DNA from: Talpa occidentalis
Taxonomy: Eukaryota; Chordata; Mammalia; Eulipotyphla; Talpidae
Assembly (NCBI RefSeq): GCF_014898055.3
Contig: NW_023601543.1
Location: 8,426,440 to 8,490,439, forward strand
DNA: 64,000 nt
Direction of reading: 5' to 3'
Shown here: positions 1 to 12,114 of the stretch, piece by piece
Layout of the letters: every line of letters starts with the position of its first letter
Position numbering within the stretch: position 1 is the stretch's first letter
Translations under genes and position numbers: made by a program
The notes under the pieces: generated by a model
Database searches by the model: none
What the model saw: the letters and a program-made list of their open reading frames with translations, nothing else
Told to the model about the DNA's origin: nothing

Positions 1-599
1 GAAACATTTCAAAGGAAGGTAGACAGGCTTGTTGACTTACAAGTTACAGTAAATAGATAATACCTGACATTCGGAGGGGAAAAAAATCACTCTGATGTTT
101 CACTGGCTCCCCAATAATGCCTCAGCAGTACTCTTAATAGAAGAACTTTGTGAGTGATGACTGCAAGGATTAAGACCAGAATTACTAGGAAAAAGGTGAT
201 GTCACTAACAGAGAAAGTAGGAAGTTAAGCTTGCTTACTTCTTGCTTACCTATCCTGACCTTCCAGGATTAAATAATAGCTAGCGTTGCTAGTCAGTCTG
301 TGATGGAACAGGTTGGGTGTCTGGTTTCAAAGTCTCCCCCTTGGCAGAGAATAGATGCAGATGCTGTCTACTGTTAGCAAATTCTCCTTCACTTTCAAAG
401 AGCCCTTACCTTTACCTCATGATACCAAGTTGGAATTCCATGACCCAACAATGTCTTTCTAATGATGGTGTGCTACATTTTAAGCGGCTGCTTCTCTGAG
501 AAGGAAGGGCCCTAAAGTAATAATCAGGTGGAGAGATTAGAGTCCTTCAAATTTCTTGATTCACGCAAATGTTACTGTCTCTTTTTAAAATTAAATGTA

Positions 600-850
600 A
601 CAAACACACATAGTGCATAGTATGTGTTAGGAACTGTTCTGTTTCTACATACCAGTGTTAACTCATTTAATTCACATAGCAACTTCACATATATAATGAA
701 GAAACTGTTATTAACTCCATTTGGAAGGTAAGAAACCCAAGTTCCAGAAGGTTAAGTCATTTGTCTGAGCACATAGCTAATAAGTGTTGCCATGCAGATT
801 CAAACCCAGGCAGATGGTTGCAGGATCCATGCTCTTAATCACCTCACATG
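600..850 (+). repeat. MIR SINE
   Basis: Contains the MIR-type 3' half: a degenerate aggaaactgaggcacagag-like segment, then cacatagctaataagtg, then attcaaacccaggcag and gctcttaatcacc. Old and diverged. Confidence 0.7.
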
Positions 851-1789
851 CTGGAAGGCTTTGTTCATGTTCACTCCTTTCATCCATTCCTTTTTATCCC
901 CATTCTCCACACTTAATCTCCTCTGTACCCCTGGAGCAACCATTCTCATTTATTTGACATATATCCTTCAGTTCGTGCGTTCTTCTTAAATGTATCCTAA
1001 TCTGTGCACAGATAGTTTTAATTTACATAAATTGTATCTTGTTATAATTATCATTTTCCTTCTGTCTTTTTTTTTTGTCTCAGAAACTCTTTTCAAGATA
1101 ACAGCCATGTCACTCTTTTATACCCGGTGTCTTGCTCCTAATTGTTTCATAGCACTTCAGCCTAGCTACATTTTTTGTAATTGTGCTCCAAGATCAGATT
1201 TTTATTAATACTAACCCAAGAATTAAGTTAACTCTATCCCAGAGTTCTTGACCCACAGGAGAGCTTTTAACAACCTAGTGGGTGTCTTCACACTTAACCT
1301 GCTAACATGACACTAGGCCAAAACTTGGGGCTCTGTATACTTGACACAGTGAGATGATTTCAGATAAAATGCTTTAGAGTAAAGTACGTATATCATAGTT
1401 ACCAGGATCATCAATGAAAATGTGAAGGATGAGGCACCATCTCACTGTATACAGTATATTATATGACTATACTCAGAGTTGGACTTGTCACTCTGCCTCT
1501 AGATTGTAGAACTAAGTTTCCATGATATGGGCAACACATAATAAGTAGAGGAAGAGAAGCTCAATAATACCATCATATTTTATTACTTGAGGAAATATAT
1601 ACACAATCCACAAATCACAGATGGATTACTTTCCGTGCATCATTGGTAAGTGAGTTGTTTGGAATGGAAAACAAAAAGCTCATTTAACCTATATCACTGT
1701 GCTGTATGTATGTGATAAAAAACAGCAGAACTATTACAATTCAAATAAGGGAGAGCTTGGAACGAAAAATCATATTTTAAAAAGCTCAG

Positions 1790-1995
1790 TATGTGATCCA
1801 AGCATTTAATGCATGTCATTTAACCCTATGCCAACTCTGTGAAAGAGGTGTTCTCATTTTAAAGTTGAGGAAACTGAAGTCCAGAAATATTAAGCAACTT
1901 GCACCAAGACACACAGCTAGTAAGTGGTAAGACGGAATTGCAGTCCAATCTTTAGATGCCAAAGACAATATGCTTTCCATCCTATGCTATTCAGA
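1790..1995 (+). repeat. MIR SINE
   Basis: Contains catttaaccctatgccaac, gttgaggaaactgaagtcca and cacacagctagtaagtgg, the diagnostic MIR core and tail. Confidence 0.75.
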
Positions 1996-3073
1996 GCTGT
2001 ATGAGATGATTATTCATTTTAAATCATGTTTTTGAGCAAAAGTAGGTTAGGTAGATAGAGTAGCTGCGTAGGAATATAAGGATATTTTTGGATATTCTGA
2101 AAGTAACTTCTGACTATATTCATGGTAGATGTCACAGGCACTTTCATTAATATGTCATCTTTCATTTCTCTACTTAATCCCTTTTCCTTGGTATGGGGAT
2201 CTCACTAGCACTACTTTTAATGCTTCTCAGTGCTAATTAGGGTCATTTGGGGGGCTCATAAATGGAACAGAAAATGAGTTATTCCTTTAGGTAATTAGGG
2301 AGGAATTGAAAGAAAAAAGAAGACAGGAGGAGAGGAACAGAGTATGTGTGTACAAGGCAGTGAAATTGTTCAAAATGGAATTAATTAAGCTGTTAGCAGC
2401 ACAGGAAGCAAGAAAATAGAATTTGTGCTTTGTGCAGTCATATGGAGAAGAACTGGTAGGGCAGAAATATTGCTGATGAACCTCACCCCAGCTACAAGAA
2501 GACCTCACTCTTCCATGACAGCATGTGTTTCCTGGAGAGACCAAGAGATGAGTAGCAATGGAGGAGAGCCTCATATACCTGATGGGTGCTCTCCTGACCC
2601 ATAAATTGGATGTTTATAAGTTGTAGAATTTGTATTGAGATAAATAAGCTTGGTAGGATTAACTTATCTGGCAAATGATTATTAAAAATTGCCATTGAAA
2701 TTCAGTTTGGATGACCTTTTTTACTGCTATTTAATTATTTTTGCTTCTGTTTTTGACATGGTAATTTGTTTTAATGGTGTACAGTTAATTTATAACAGAA
2801 TTCATTCTTACGTGAACTCTGGATCTTCACAGTGACAACATTTGTTTTGATCACTGAAATGGAGCATGCAATCTGAACTATAAGTGCATAGTTTAATGAA
2901 AACCTTTAAATACTCTGATCCATGAATGTCTTTATCATTACATGTCTTTGAATATAAAATGTGTATTTTGCCCAAGTGAGAAATTCTCTTTCGTTGAGAA
3001 TATAATGGGGGTAGGTTTAATATAACTCCCCATTCAAAATAAAATGCTCATGAAAATTTTGACTTAATTGTAG

Positions 3074-3166
3074 ATGGATGAAGTTGGAATCACTGACCAT
3101 GTAAAAGGAGATACCCGCAAATTTGAAATCTGGTGTGGTGAGAAGGAAGAAGTTTATATTGTCCAG
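3074..3166 (+). CDS. MCF2: MCF2 exon, PH-domain strands
   Basis: This 93-nt exon (31 codons, phase 0 at both ends) follows an acceptor ending ttaattgtag and precedes the donor gttggt. It encodes MDEVGITDHVKGD, TRKFEIWCG and EKEEVYIVQ, the late beta strands of the PH domain that follows the DH catalytic domain. Its first ATG is an internal Met, not a translation start. The preceding exon was not found in 1-3073. Confidence 0.93.
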
Positions 3167-6100
3167 GTTGGTGATTTCAAAATTATTCTAGAAGTCATAA
3201 CCTGTATCGAGATACAAAAATCTGAATTTATTTCTAGAGAAGCCAGTGCATTGGTGGATATGTATTTATCTATTTTTGCAAACAAAAATAATCTTAGGTA
3301 TATTGCAGAAGTTTTTACTCAATTTATTTAAGTCACTTAGGTGGTATATCATTACAGTTCTTTGTGATATAGTTAAAACAGTTTTTCAGAAGCACATGTT
3401 TTCTTTAACTTGAGATATGCCTGTGGTGCTTTGTGGGGCTTTAACTTTTCACAACTACTCTAGGATTCTTACTAGTTACAGTTGGTGGCCTCGGGCTCAG
3501 CAAGTGTTTCTCTGACCCCATGAAATCCCAGGAGTTACAGATTTGTAACAGTTCTGAATTCCTCTTGCAATTGGTGTTCAGAAGATACCTGACTAGGATC
3601 CACAGGGATGTACGTGACCATTCAGATTTGATCGTTTTTTTCTAGAGAACATGCTTAAGACCCTGGGCAGAGGTGTGGTAGGGTCCAGCCTTCAAGAGCG
3701 GCGGGGGGGGGGGGGGAGAGAGTAAGGACATTTCGAGAAGATGTCATTTTTTAAAAAAATATGTATTGTTTTTTTACTGCGGTAGCATTGGTTTACAACA
3801 CTGTATATGATTTAGAGGTTCACACCCCTTCAGAAGTATGTTTCCACGCCACACCGCGCCTACCACCAAGGCACCTATAGTCCTCCCAACAGTCTCTTGG
3901 GCTCTCTCTCCTCCCTTCTCTTCCCCTCCCCTCTCTTGTAGTCTCAATTCTGCAGTCAGATCTCTAGGGTTGATTTGGTTTAGTTCTGTCAGTTCCTTTG
4001 TTTGTTTTTCTCCATATTCCGCGTATGAGATCCTAAGAGGGTATTATCAATTCAGTGTTTGTATCATGGCTTGTGCTGTTAGCTGTGGAAAGAGCTTAGA
4101 GATTTTTTTCTTTAATTTGATATGTCATTACAGTTCATAAAAATACATTTTCATAGTTTGATCTACACATGAGATTTCTTGCTATATTTTAGTAGACTTA
4201 CCGTGCAATTAATGGGAGAATACTGACGGAAGCTCTCATGCTGTCAGTTATCAAGATTACTCCACAAGCAATAGATTGTCTTTTCAGAAACAGTACAAAT
4301 GGTTTTATTTTATTAATATTAAACATAAACAAAGAATAAATAAGTGAGATTATATTCACATTTTCTCTGAGCATTATCCTTTAAGGGCAATTGCAAAATG
4401 GTTTTGACTCTTATTTCATCCAGTCTGATGTCTTTTGCTTTGTAAAAGTTTAAAGAATCAAAATGTTAGAATGGTTCAGGGTGAAGATCATGTTTGACAT
4501 ACTCCATTACAATTGTTTTATTATAATACATCCTTCTTAAAGGGAAACATGTCCTCTCCCCCACCCCCTTTAAATCTCTAGGCTCCAAGTGTAGATGTGA
4601 AGATGACATGGTTAAAAGAAATACGAACTATTCTGTTGAAGCAACAGGAACTTATGACAGGTAAACTCCAGCACACAGGTTTCGGGACAAGAAGTGAGCA
4701 CATTGACACAGATTTGCTGATAATTTTTACAGTCACTGGGTCTGGATACTTACTTTAAGATCCTATATGTAATAAAAGAGTTTGTTAAACCAGTTAACTG
4801 GAGATCAAAATTCAGGAGGTTGTTTAAGCTGTTTTGGAGAATGAACTTTATGCTAGAGCTCCACTTTATACATGAACTCCACTGCTTGCAGAAGCAGTTA
4901 TGACATAATAGACCAAAGGGACTGTGTGAATTCTTAGTCCTTCCCGTGAGGCAACTCTGCCCAGGACCTCGAGGAATCTGTGCTTGGTAATGTTGGAGGG
5001 TGTGGTTGTGGTCATAAATTTGAATTTCTTGAATAAAATATTACATGGTTTCATCCTTTTCCATTGTTCAAATTCAGGCTGACTTCCTGCTGGTTATTTC
5101 AAATGTGTGAGGGTTAATCTGAAATGGGAATGTGGGGTGTGTGTGTGTGTGTGTGTTTGTGTTTTACGGGTCTTCACGGAAGTAAAAATGTGGCTTCTGA
5201 ATGCTGCTTACAGAAGCTTTCTTTTATTTCACAGTTCAAAAGCAAGCACAAAATAACCAGTTAACAGAACAGGATCCATTTTCCTGTCAACAGAATGATG
5301 AGTAAGTGATTATTCTTTAAGAAATATCACTCCTACAGCCTTTAGTTTTCTGCATGTAACATGAAGTAACATTATTAAAGCATCTCACATAAAAATGATC
5401 TGTCCTTTTAGCAATAAACTCATCATATAAACAGACCATTTTCTCAGTTCTGGCCTTACTCTTGAAGCCTGAGAGTCCTTAATAGTTATGACATTGGTTT
5501 CTCAATGTTAAAAATAATACGATACCTTGAGCTAATATTTAAACATAATTTTAAAGACTTTGTTTTAAGGTTATGTGGGGATGCGTTGCATGTAGGATAA
5601 GTAAAAGTGGCTGCGCTCACGCCTTTCTCTTCAAAGTATTTTTGGTCTTCTTTGATCTGGTTGGAGATGGAAAGTTGCAAGAAAGGTGAAGGATCAGCAG
5701 CCACATCTGGAGACCACTTGCTGGTGACTTGGTCTTTCCTTCTATGTAGTTAGAGAAAAGTCATGGATCCTGGCAGGGAACTATGTCTGGAGACAACCGA
5801 GAAGTCTTTGAGGAAGGTAGTGGTCCTTAATGATAGCTCTGCTGCTGCTTTAGAAATGTAGTTCTTGTATTCTGTCTCTAGGAATCCTGAAAGGTAGAAT
5901 TCCTGAAGAATATTAAACATGTACGTAGAAAGAATTTCCACACTGGTTCCAAAGCCCCAGCACAGAAATTCAGATTTCACGCAGTAATTGTCTTTACAGC
6001 AGCTGGCACAGCTCTGCAGTGTTCATCAGATTAAGATCTCATCATCACTTACATGCGACTTACCTAAGTCTCAGTTCCTAAAAGTTCAGAGACAACGGGG

Positions 6101-6257
6101 ATTTTGTTGTTTCTATTTTATCCCCCAGTGTTACTGAGTTATGGTTGACAGTTAAAATCATATATATTTAAAGAATACAACTTGATTTGATACATGTACA
6201 CTTTATGAAATATTCAGCACGATCAAGTGAAATCACATATCCATTACCTCACAGTCA

Positions 6258-6306
<49 letters not shown>

Positions 6307-9023
6307 ATGTGTGTGTGTGTGTGTGTTGAGAACACTTAAGGTACACCTCTTAGTAAATTTCAAGTATACCACACAATATACAAGAAGGAGTTTTAAAGAA
6401 TAGACCTACTTTGGGTGCAAAAGAGAAGGTTTTTTCCTTGCTTGTTAAAAAGAGGCCCTTCTGGCTGGGACTCGAGGATTTGAGCTTTCCTGAACTATTA
6501 CTGCACAGACTTAGGTGAGGGGAGGTCAGCTATATTTGAATGGATCCTCAGAGCATGTCCTTAACATACGCTATTAGTGGAGGAAATACTGCTTTTCTGG
6601 TTTAACTACTGTAGACATTTTCTCTTTTTCAAATTCTATGGATTTGGCAAGTGTTTGCATAACTATATAATTCGAGGAGCACGACTTCACTCCTCCACAG
6701 GTGCACATGCCTCGCTCACCCTCCACCCAGGCTCCAATGCCAATCCCCCACCCTCTGCCCTCCCCTTTCTGTCCCTCCCACCCCCCTCTGGTAACTACTA
6801 TTGTTTTAACAGAATCTAAGTTATTTTTGTCATGTTTTGATAGTTTGTTATCTTTGGCTAAGTAGTACTGTTTTTAATTTCTTAACATTCTTAGATAGTA
6901 CAAAAGCTCATTTTTACGTATTTACTCCATCAGAAAGCAACAAGGAGCTTTTATAAACTCTGAGGAAACTGAATCGGAGCCCAGCAATGCCATGGCGGAG
7001 GTTGGTGCGGCTTTCTCCTCACTTCCGGCAGAAGGGCCCGCAGGTATGGTCATGGCCAGCAGCTGGCATTCAGGGCTGTGCAATTTTTTTTTCTATTAAG
7101 GTTAATTTGGAAAGCCTACCTGTCTTTTCTTTGTATAAAGAAAATAAAGTTAACCCAAAGTTATAAGACTCTTACGTATTACATGTGCAAGATGTTCTGG
7201 TGGGCACTGCGGAGCAATGGTTCTCAAAGTGTGGTCCCCTGGACCAGTAGCATCTGTATCACGTGGGAACTGGTCAGGAGGGCACCGTCTCTGGTTCCAC
7301 CCCTGACATTCAAAATCACAAGTCAGGGACAGACAGACACCTGCAATTGAACAGTTTCTCCCACATGATTCTTTCCAGTGTATGCTCAGATTTTGCAACC
7401 CCTGCCATAGAAGGTAAGAGATGAATAAAACATACATTGACTTGAAGGAATGCACACCCTACCCGCTATTGGTTTAACAGATGGAGACGAGCCATTGCCA
7501 GCCAGAATATTTATTTTTCTTATGTAAATTGTGTCATTTTAACTGATTTCGACCAATTTGATTGATTTAGCAAATATTGTGTGCCAGGAATGGTGCAAAT
7601 ATTGGGCAGTCTCATGAAGATACTCAAAGCTGCCTCGCCAAGCTAACAGGATAGGGAAGGAATTCAACCAGCAATTCAAATGGCATATGATGAGTGTGAT
7701 AACAGGGACATACAAGGTTGTATAGAAGCACCTGCCAGAGTCACTCCAACAACTTTGGGGTGAACAGCAAAGACTTTCCAGAGTGCCTGATACTCAAAAT
7801 TTACATATGTTGGTCCTTAGGCTTGAAGAGTTCCCTGTCAGTTCAGGAGAAACAAATAATGGCAAATGTGCTTAACTTTCAGTTAATCCATTTATAGCTT
7901 ACTTTGCTCAGTGTGTTGAGCTCTCAAGCACCTGTGCCTTCATTTGACAGAGGAGGAAACCAAGTCAGAGAAAGTTGATGATTTTTCCAAGTTTACATAA
8001 GTCGTATAGTGTGACCAAGATGAAATTCTCCTCATTCTCTGCCTGCATTGGATTGGTTAATCCAAATGAATTCTGTGTATTTTATCAATTAAGCACAATG
8101 GAATTCTCTTCATTCTCTGCCTGCATTAGATTGCTTAATCCATATGAATTCTGTGTAATGAATTCTTTATTAATTACGCACCTCGTACACACCCATACAA
8201 TGTACAGCCTATGTTCTCTGCCAAGTCAAAGACATGTCAAAAATATATTGGGGGAAGGGATGGGTCCATCAGGGAAATGGGAATGGTAATGTGGTGAAGA
8301 ATAAATTGGAAAAAAAGAGAATAGATTGGACTTGTTCCTGTAGTTTATGTGCATATTGGTTCTCAGCAATGAACACCTGAAATGTATATAATGTTATAAT
8401 GCACTGTTATTCCCATGAAAAAAGAAAAAAGAATTCTTGTAGAAATGCTCAGAACAGTTTTATATGAGAATCCAAATTCAAATAATCAAAATAAATTCCT
8501 GGACAAGACAGAAAAGAATAAAATATTGCCAGGTAGAATGTAATAGGGGCTACTTGAATGGGGCCAGTAGATATGCTATAGAAAGAATTTTTGGAAGAGA
8601 TGATTTTCTGTAAATCATATAGAAAATATCTCGGGAATGTCATTTGACTTACCATTATTTGTAATAACTCTTCCACCAACCCAAACTTGAAACCATCTTA
8701 AAAAGTAAAAGAAGTCTATGACATTCCATGCCTTTTCTGAAATGCCAGGAATTTTACAATACTACAGCATCATCCTAGGCTTTATTATAGCAATAGCCTG
8801 TTCCTGGAGCATGGAAGGTTACAGCCTTGATCATCACAGTTCATTTCACTTCTCTCCTTCTGGTACACCAGCATCATTAAGTAACTGCCACCTGCCGTGT
8901 TTTCTTATAGTTTGGACTGAGATGTTACCACGTTCCGAAATCCCTGATGAGCCTGAAGAGTGGTCCAGAAACTATTTCTGCTCTCCTTGTGATGACAATG
9001 AAGAAGAAGAAAGGCCCCTAATG
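3074..9023 (+). CDS. MCF2: MCF2 (DBL) Rho-GEF, 3' coding exons (partial gene)
   Basis: Five exons join in frame: 3074-3166, 4582-4660, 5235-5301, 6934-7043 and 8911-9023 (462 nt, 154 codons). Each is flanked by AG and GT, and the phases run 0, 1, 2, 1, 0. The product matches the C-terminal end of MCF2/DBL: the last strands and C-terminal helix of the PH domain (FEIWCGEKEEVYIVQ, then TWLKEIRTILLKQQEL with the conserved Trp), a Gln/Glu-rich linker, and an acidic tail (EEPEEW-like, DDNEEEERPLM). DBL proteins load GTP onto RhoA/Cdc42-type GTPases through a DH domain; the DH and N-terminal exons lie left of this window. The last codons come from a further exon, probably near 11.4 kb. Identity rests on remembered human MCF2 sequence plus synteny with F9. 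Confidence 0.93.
3745..4140 (-). repeat. L1 3'-end fragment
   Basis: Shares the block 'ttacaacactgtat ... caccaaggcac ... tagtcctcc ... tctagggttgatttggttta' with 9290-9780 and 51110-51430. These read as the reverse complement of an L1 3' terminus, T-rich at the left end. Confidence 0.6.
4582..4660 (+). CDS. MCF2: MCF2 exon, PH C-terminal helix
   Basis: This 79-nt exon (phase 0 in, phase 1 out) follows the acceptor aaatctctag and precedes the donor gtaaac. It encodes APSVDVKMTWLKEIR and TILLKQQELMT. The Trp in TWLKEIR is the near-invariant Trp of the PH C-terminal alpha helix. Confidence 0.93.
5134..5160. repeat. (GT)n microsatellite
   Basis: A short GT run in the MCF2 intron, about 75 bases before exon 5235. 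Confidence 0.9.
5235..5301 (+). CDS. MCF2: MCF2 exon, Gln-rich linker after the PH domain
   Basis: This 67-nt exon (phase 1 in, phase 2 out) follows the acceptor tttatttcacag and precedes the donor gtaagt. It encodes VQKQAQNNQLTEQDPFSC and QQND. It corresponds to the QLTE...QQNDE segment of human MCF2 and is low-complexity and hydrophilic. Confidence 0.9.
6120..6870 (-). repeat. L1M-type 3'UTR fragments with (CT)n(GT)n
   Basis: 6120-6260 reads like the reverse-oriented 3'UTR of old L1M elements (ttactgagttatggttgaca, aattcagcacgatcaag-like, catatccattacctcaca). It is followed by a microsatellite and further fragments (gtaactactattgtttt) to about 6870. It sits in the MCF2 intron just left of exon 6934. 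Confidence 0.55.
6259..6326. repeat. (CT)n(GT)n compound microsatellite
   Basis: About 18 CT units run directly into about 14 GT units interrupted by one 'at'. Likely length-polymorphic. Confidence 0.95.
6934..7043 (+). CDS. MCF2: MCF2 exon, C-terminal tail part 1
   Basis: This 110-nt exon (phase 2 in, phase 1 out) follows the acceptor ttactccatcag and precedes the donor gtatgg. It encodes EKQQGAFINSEETESEPS, then NAMAEVGAAFSSLP and AEGPA. The EKQQGAFI...EET start matches the human tail; the second half has diverged, as expected for a disordered region. Confidence 0.88.
7200..7400 (+). mobile_element. MER5-like hAT (Charlie) DNA transposon remnant
   Basis: ggttctcaaagtgtggtccc, tggaccagtagcatctgtat and cacgtgggaactggtcagga match the MER5A/B consensus as I know it. 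Confidence 0.75.
7870..8015 (+). repeat. MIR SINE fragment
   Basis: Contains tttgacagaggaggaaacca and agtcgtatagtgtgaccaag, a diverged MIR core and tail. Confidence 0.5.
8020..8158 (+). repeat. 78-bp tandem duplication (two copies)
   Basis: A unit starting atgaaattctcctcattctc (8020) recurs at 8098 as atggaattctcttcattctc, both running to gaattctgtgta with few differences. The period is 78 bases. Intronic in MCF2. Confidence 0.93.
8911..9023 (+). CDS. MCF2: MCF2 exon, acidic C-terminal tail
   Basis: This 113-nt exon (phase 1 in, phase 0 out) follows the acceptor tgttttcttatag and precedes the donor gttagt. It encodes VWTEMLPRSEIPDEPEEW, SRNYFCSPCDDNEEEE and RPLM. Human MCF2 has the same VWTE...EEPAEW...YDENEEENRPLM pattern followed by ten more residues. 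If the donor is not used, translation continues VSNVM and stops at 9039-9041, giving a slightly shorter tail. Confidence 0.9.
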
Positions 9024-9289
9024 GTTAGTAATGTCATGTAAAGATAGAAAAATAAACACTCGTGAGACACACAGGCAATCTTTTGTCAGTATCCCTAGGT
9101 TGTTAGATGGCTCCAGGGCCAGCAGATGTGAAACGAGTCTCATTAGGAACATTCAGCAAGCACTTTTCTCTGTAAGTAGATCTTGTTTAAGCTCTTTGTG
9201 GAACTCCTACTGAAGTTGATGGAATAAGTAGTCAGCTTCTAAGTCACTATATTTTGACCAGTTTTATCTTCAGCACTGTAGTTTCTTTT

Positions 9290-9780
9290 TCTTTTCTTTC
9301 TTTTTTTTCACTGAGGTAGCTTCAGTTTGCAGCATTGTATATGATACATATATACGTGTGATGTACATGTAGGATCACACCTCTGCAGATGTGTGTCCTC
9401 ACAGTCCTCCACCACAGTCCACTGGGCCTCTTCCCTCCTTGACTCCCCGTCTCTCTTCCCTTCTGATAGCCTCAGTTCTACAGTCAGATTTTCAGGGTTT
9501 GTTTTGGGTTAGTTTATTTGTTTGGTTTCTTTATATTCTACATATGAGTGAAATCATCTGATTTTGTCTTCTTCTGATTTATTTCACTTCAGATAACCCC
9601 AGTTCCACCCATGTTGTCACAAATGGCAAGATCTCATCTCCTTTTTATAGCTGAGTTGTATGCCATGATGTGTATAGACTACATCTTATCCACTCATCTG
9701 TCATTGGACACTTGAATTGTCTCTATACCTTGACTATTATAAATAATGCTGCAATGAACAGAGGAGTGGCTATGTCCCTT
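9290..9780 (-). repeat. L1 3'-end fragment
   Basis: Reverse-oriented L1 ORF2 end and 3'UTR. Includes agctgagttgtatgccatga, actacatcttatccactcat and taaataatgctgcaatgaac, typical of the L1 ORF2 C-terminus on the opposite strand. Confidence 0.85.
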
Positions 9781-10394
9781 AGAATTAGACACCACCATAT
9801 TTGCAATCCTGGCATGTGAGATAAAATCACAGAATGAAGGAGGGTCAAATATACTTTAAAAGCTAATTTAAATCCCAGATTGGAAAATATAGGAAAGAAA
9901 TGTTACAACACTGGAAATGTTAATAACATCTGGGGAGTATATTTTAGCGGTGTTTCAAAAACCATGCGAATACTGCCAAATCTCAGCATATTAGAGCAAG
10001 GCCACCCTCTAAGACTAAAGGCGTTTGCTTTAGGGTAAAAGTGTTTTAGAGAAGAAATAGGTTACCATGTTGTTAGGGTCCTGGTGGACTATTAGAGGGG
10101 AGTTAGGACTGTTTAGGGTAAATCTCCAATTTTCCAGTCACCAGCTTGGAGGGTGGGAATGATGCTTTGTAGTGGACTGCTTAGTGCCCTTAGAGGAACA
10201 AATTTAATTTGGCTGTTCTAATGCTGGGGTAAGGGAATAATGACATGAATAACACAAAGTAGCATTAGCATCAACTTGGGAATGCTTTCTTTAAAAAAAG
10301 TCGCAGAATATTCTTTCTACTAATAATACAATGACCGTAATGCCTGTTTGTATGGTAGTTTATCATACAAATGTTGACAGAATGATTTCACATT

Positions 10395-10520
10395 TAATAT
10401 ACATAACATTAATGAGATAACAGGCAGGCTTTATGATTGCAATTGGCAGCGGAGGAAACAGGCACAGAGCTGGTAAGACATCTGTGCAGAGTTCAGTGTC
10501 TAGAATGGCTGTGCTCAAAC
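10395..10520 (+). repeat. MIR SINE fragment
   Basis: gcggaggaaacaggcacaga, then gctggtaagacatctgtgca, then ggctgtgctcaaacc, a diverged MIR 3' half. Confidence 0.6.
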
Positions 10521-11768
10521 CTTTTAATGCTGGAACCCTTTGACATTCTTAAAAATTATTGCGAACTCTTGTTTTTGTAGGTCACAACTATTGCGATATA
10601 CCATACTATAAATGAAAACTGAGAAATAGAAAATTATTCCTTCATTATTTAAAACTATTAATGACCCAATTGTATTTTCATATGAAGTGTTTATTAAAAA
10701 TTTGCTTTTTTCCAACCAATTTTGTGCAAAGAGCAGCCTTTTAAATCTTTTTCTAAATCTCTTTAACATCTGGCTTAGGAAAAGACAGCTGGATTATCAT
10801 ATCTTTGTTTGCATTTGATTGCTCGTGCTATCGCACATCAGATAGCCTCTAGAAGACTCCACTGTGTACTTGTAAGAGGGTGAGAGTGTAAAGGTAAATA
10901 ATGTCTTAATATATGTTTGACCTTACAGACTCCTGGAAGTATCTCATCGGTCTGCTTCCCAAACTTTGAGAACTGGTTTAGACTAATAATAACAAGAACT
11001 TCCATTTTATCTGAGGATGGGAAGGAGAGGACAGTTGTTCAAAAGTGAGCAAACAATCAGGGAAAGTCAGTTTGGGTTTAAATGTCCACTCTGGACAATC
11101 TATGAAGAATTTGTCAAGAACCGAGAGTCTTCATTAAGTATCTTTCCAGCTGTGCTCTCAGAAAATGAAGTACAGATGCAGAGTTGGTTAATGTTTTCAT
11201 CACTAGGGATGGGAATTTCATCAGAAGAGAAACATATGCATTGTCATCTTTTCTCCCAACAGTTCCCTGCGGGGAACACACACAAGACTAATACAATGCA
11301 GTCTATAATCCACGAGCAAAACAAAACCCAGCCCCCACAGCAAAACCGGTTGGAATGAGCTGTCCTTTTAGCTTCACTTGATCACGTCAAAAACTAAGAA
11401 GTATTGAGTGCTGCTCCCCTCACAGACACCCTGGCAGAAATGGCAAGTAGCTCAAAAAGACACTCAGTCATGTGATGCAGATAGTGTGTGGGGTTAATGC
11501 TTTGGGACATGGAAGGAATCAGCACCACATAGCTATTTCTTTTCTTTCATTTTTTAAAAGAATTTAATTATGGTACTCTTTTTAAAATAATGTCCTTAAT
11601 GTGTAAGATATTGTGCTGGTAAGATTCTCATCTAAGAATGTGTTTGGACTTAACTGAAATTAATATTTCTTCTCTAGCTACTTTGTAACCAAATGCAATC
11701 AGTGTGCCTTGGATTATTTTGCTTATTAATGAGTCAAATTTAAAAATATAGCTGCAAAATAAGGCCAG

Positions 11769-11802
11769 AATAAAGCACATTATGATTTAATGTGCTTTTA
11801 TT
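11769..11802. other. Palindromic hairpin with AATAAA on both strands
   Basis: aataaagcacatta is followed by a short loop and taatgtgcttttatt, an inverted repeat with one bulged T. Each strand reads AATAAA at its own arm. It lies in the probable MCF2 3'UTR. Confidence 0.85.
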
Positions 11803-12084
11803 GGACCCAAAGCTTTTGTGCTCGTGATCTTTGCAAACTATAGAAAACTTCCAATTTGGGGAAGGGGAAGAAGAGACATTAGTAAATCTCTTTTCAGGGC
11901 CATTGCCTTTTGTACACAGTGCCAAGACCAATTTTTCATGAGCACAGTTTATAAATAACAGTATTTAAAAATTATTTTCATGCTTGTTTTTTTTTTTCTG
12001 GGTTTACGCTTATAATTCATGTAATTGAAATTAGTTGTGCTCTGCTACCTTCTGTGTAGTTCATGCTGTAACTCTCTTTTTGCA

Positions 12085-12114
12085 AATAAAAGTGAATTCT
12101 TCAGGTTAAATAAA
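12085..12114 (+). terminator. MCF2: Tandem poly(A) signals, probable MCF2 3' end
   Basis: Two AATAAA hexamers lie 24 bases apart (12085 and 12109), followed within about 50 bases by a T/GT-rich tract (tgttctgcttctttctcc, then tgtttgtttg). Both are correctly oriented for MCF2. A third AATAAA is at 11769-11774. Cleavage is expected at about 12105-12135. Confidence 0.55.

Larger units (their letters stand above)
1..3073. other. MCF2 intron, old interspersed repeats
   Basis: AT-rich non-coding DNA upstream of the first recognised MCF2 exon. MIR-like elements are listed separately. I found no further MCF2 exon; an acceptor-like tttgtctcag at 1074-1083 leads into sequence with no similarity to the PH domain. 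Confidence 0.6.

Noticed and set aside
10495..10525. A stretch reading SVSRMAVLK that resembles the MCF2 C-terminus (PVSEMALLY).
   Set aside because: It lies in the tail of a MIR element, has no good acceptor in the right phase and is not followed by a stop; the match is chance.
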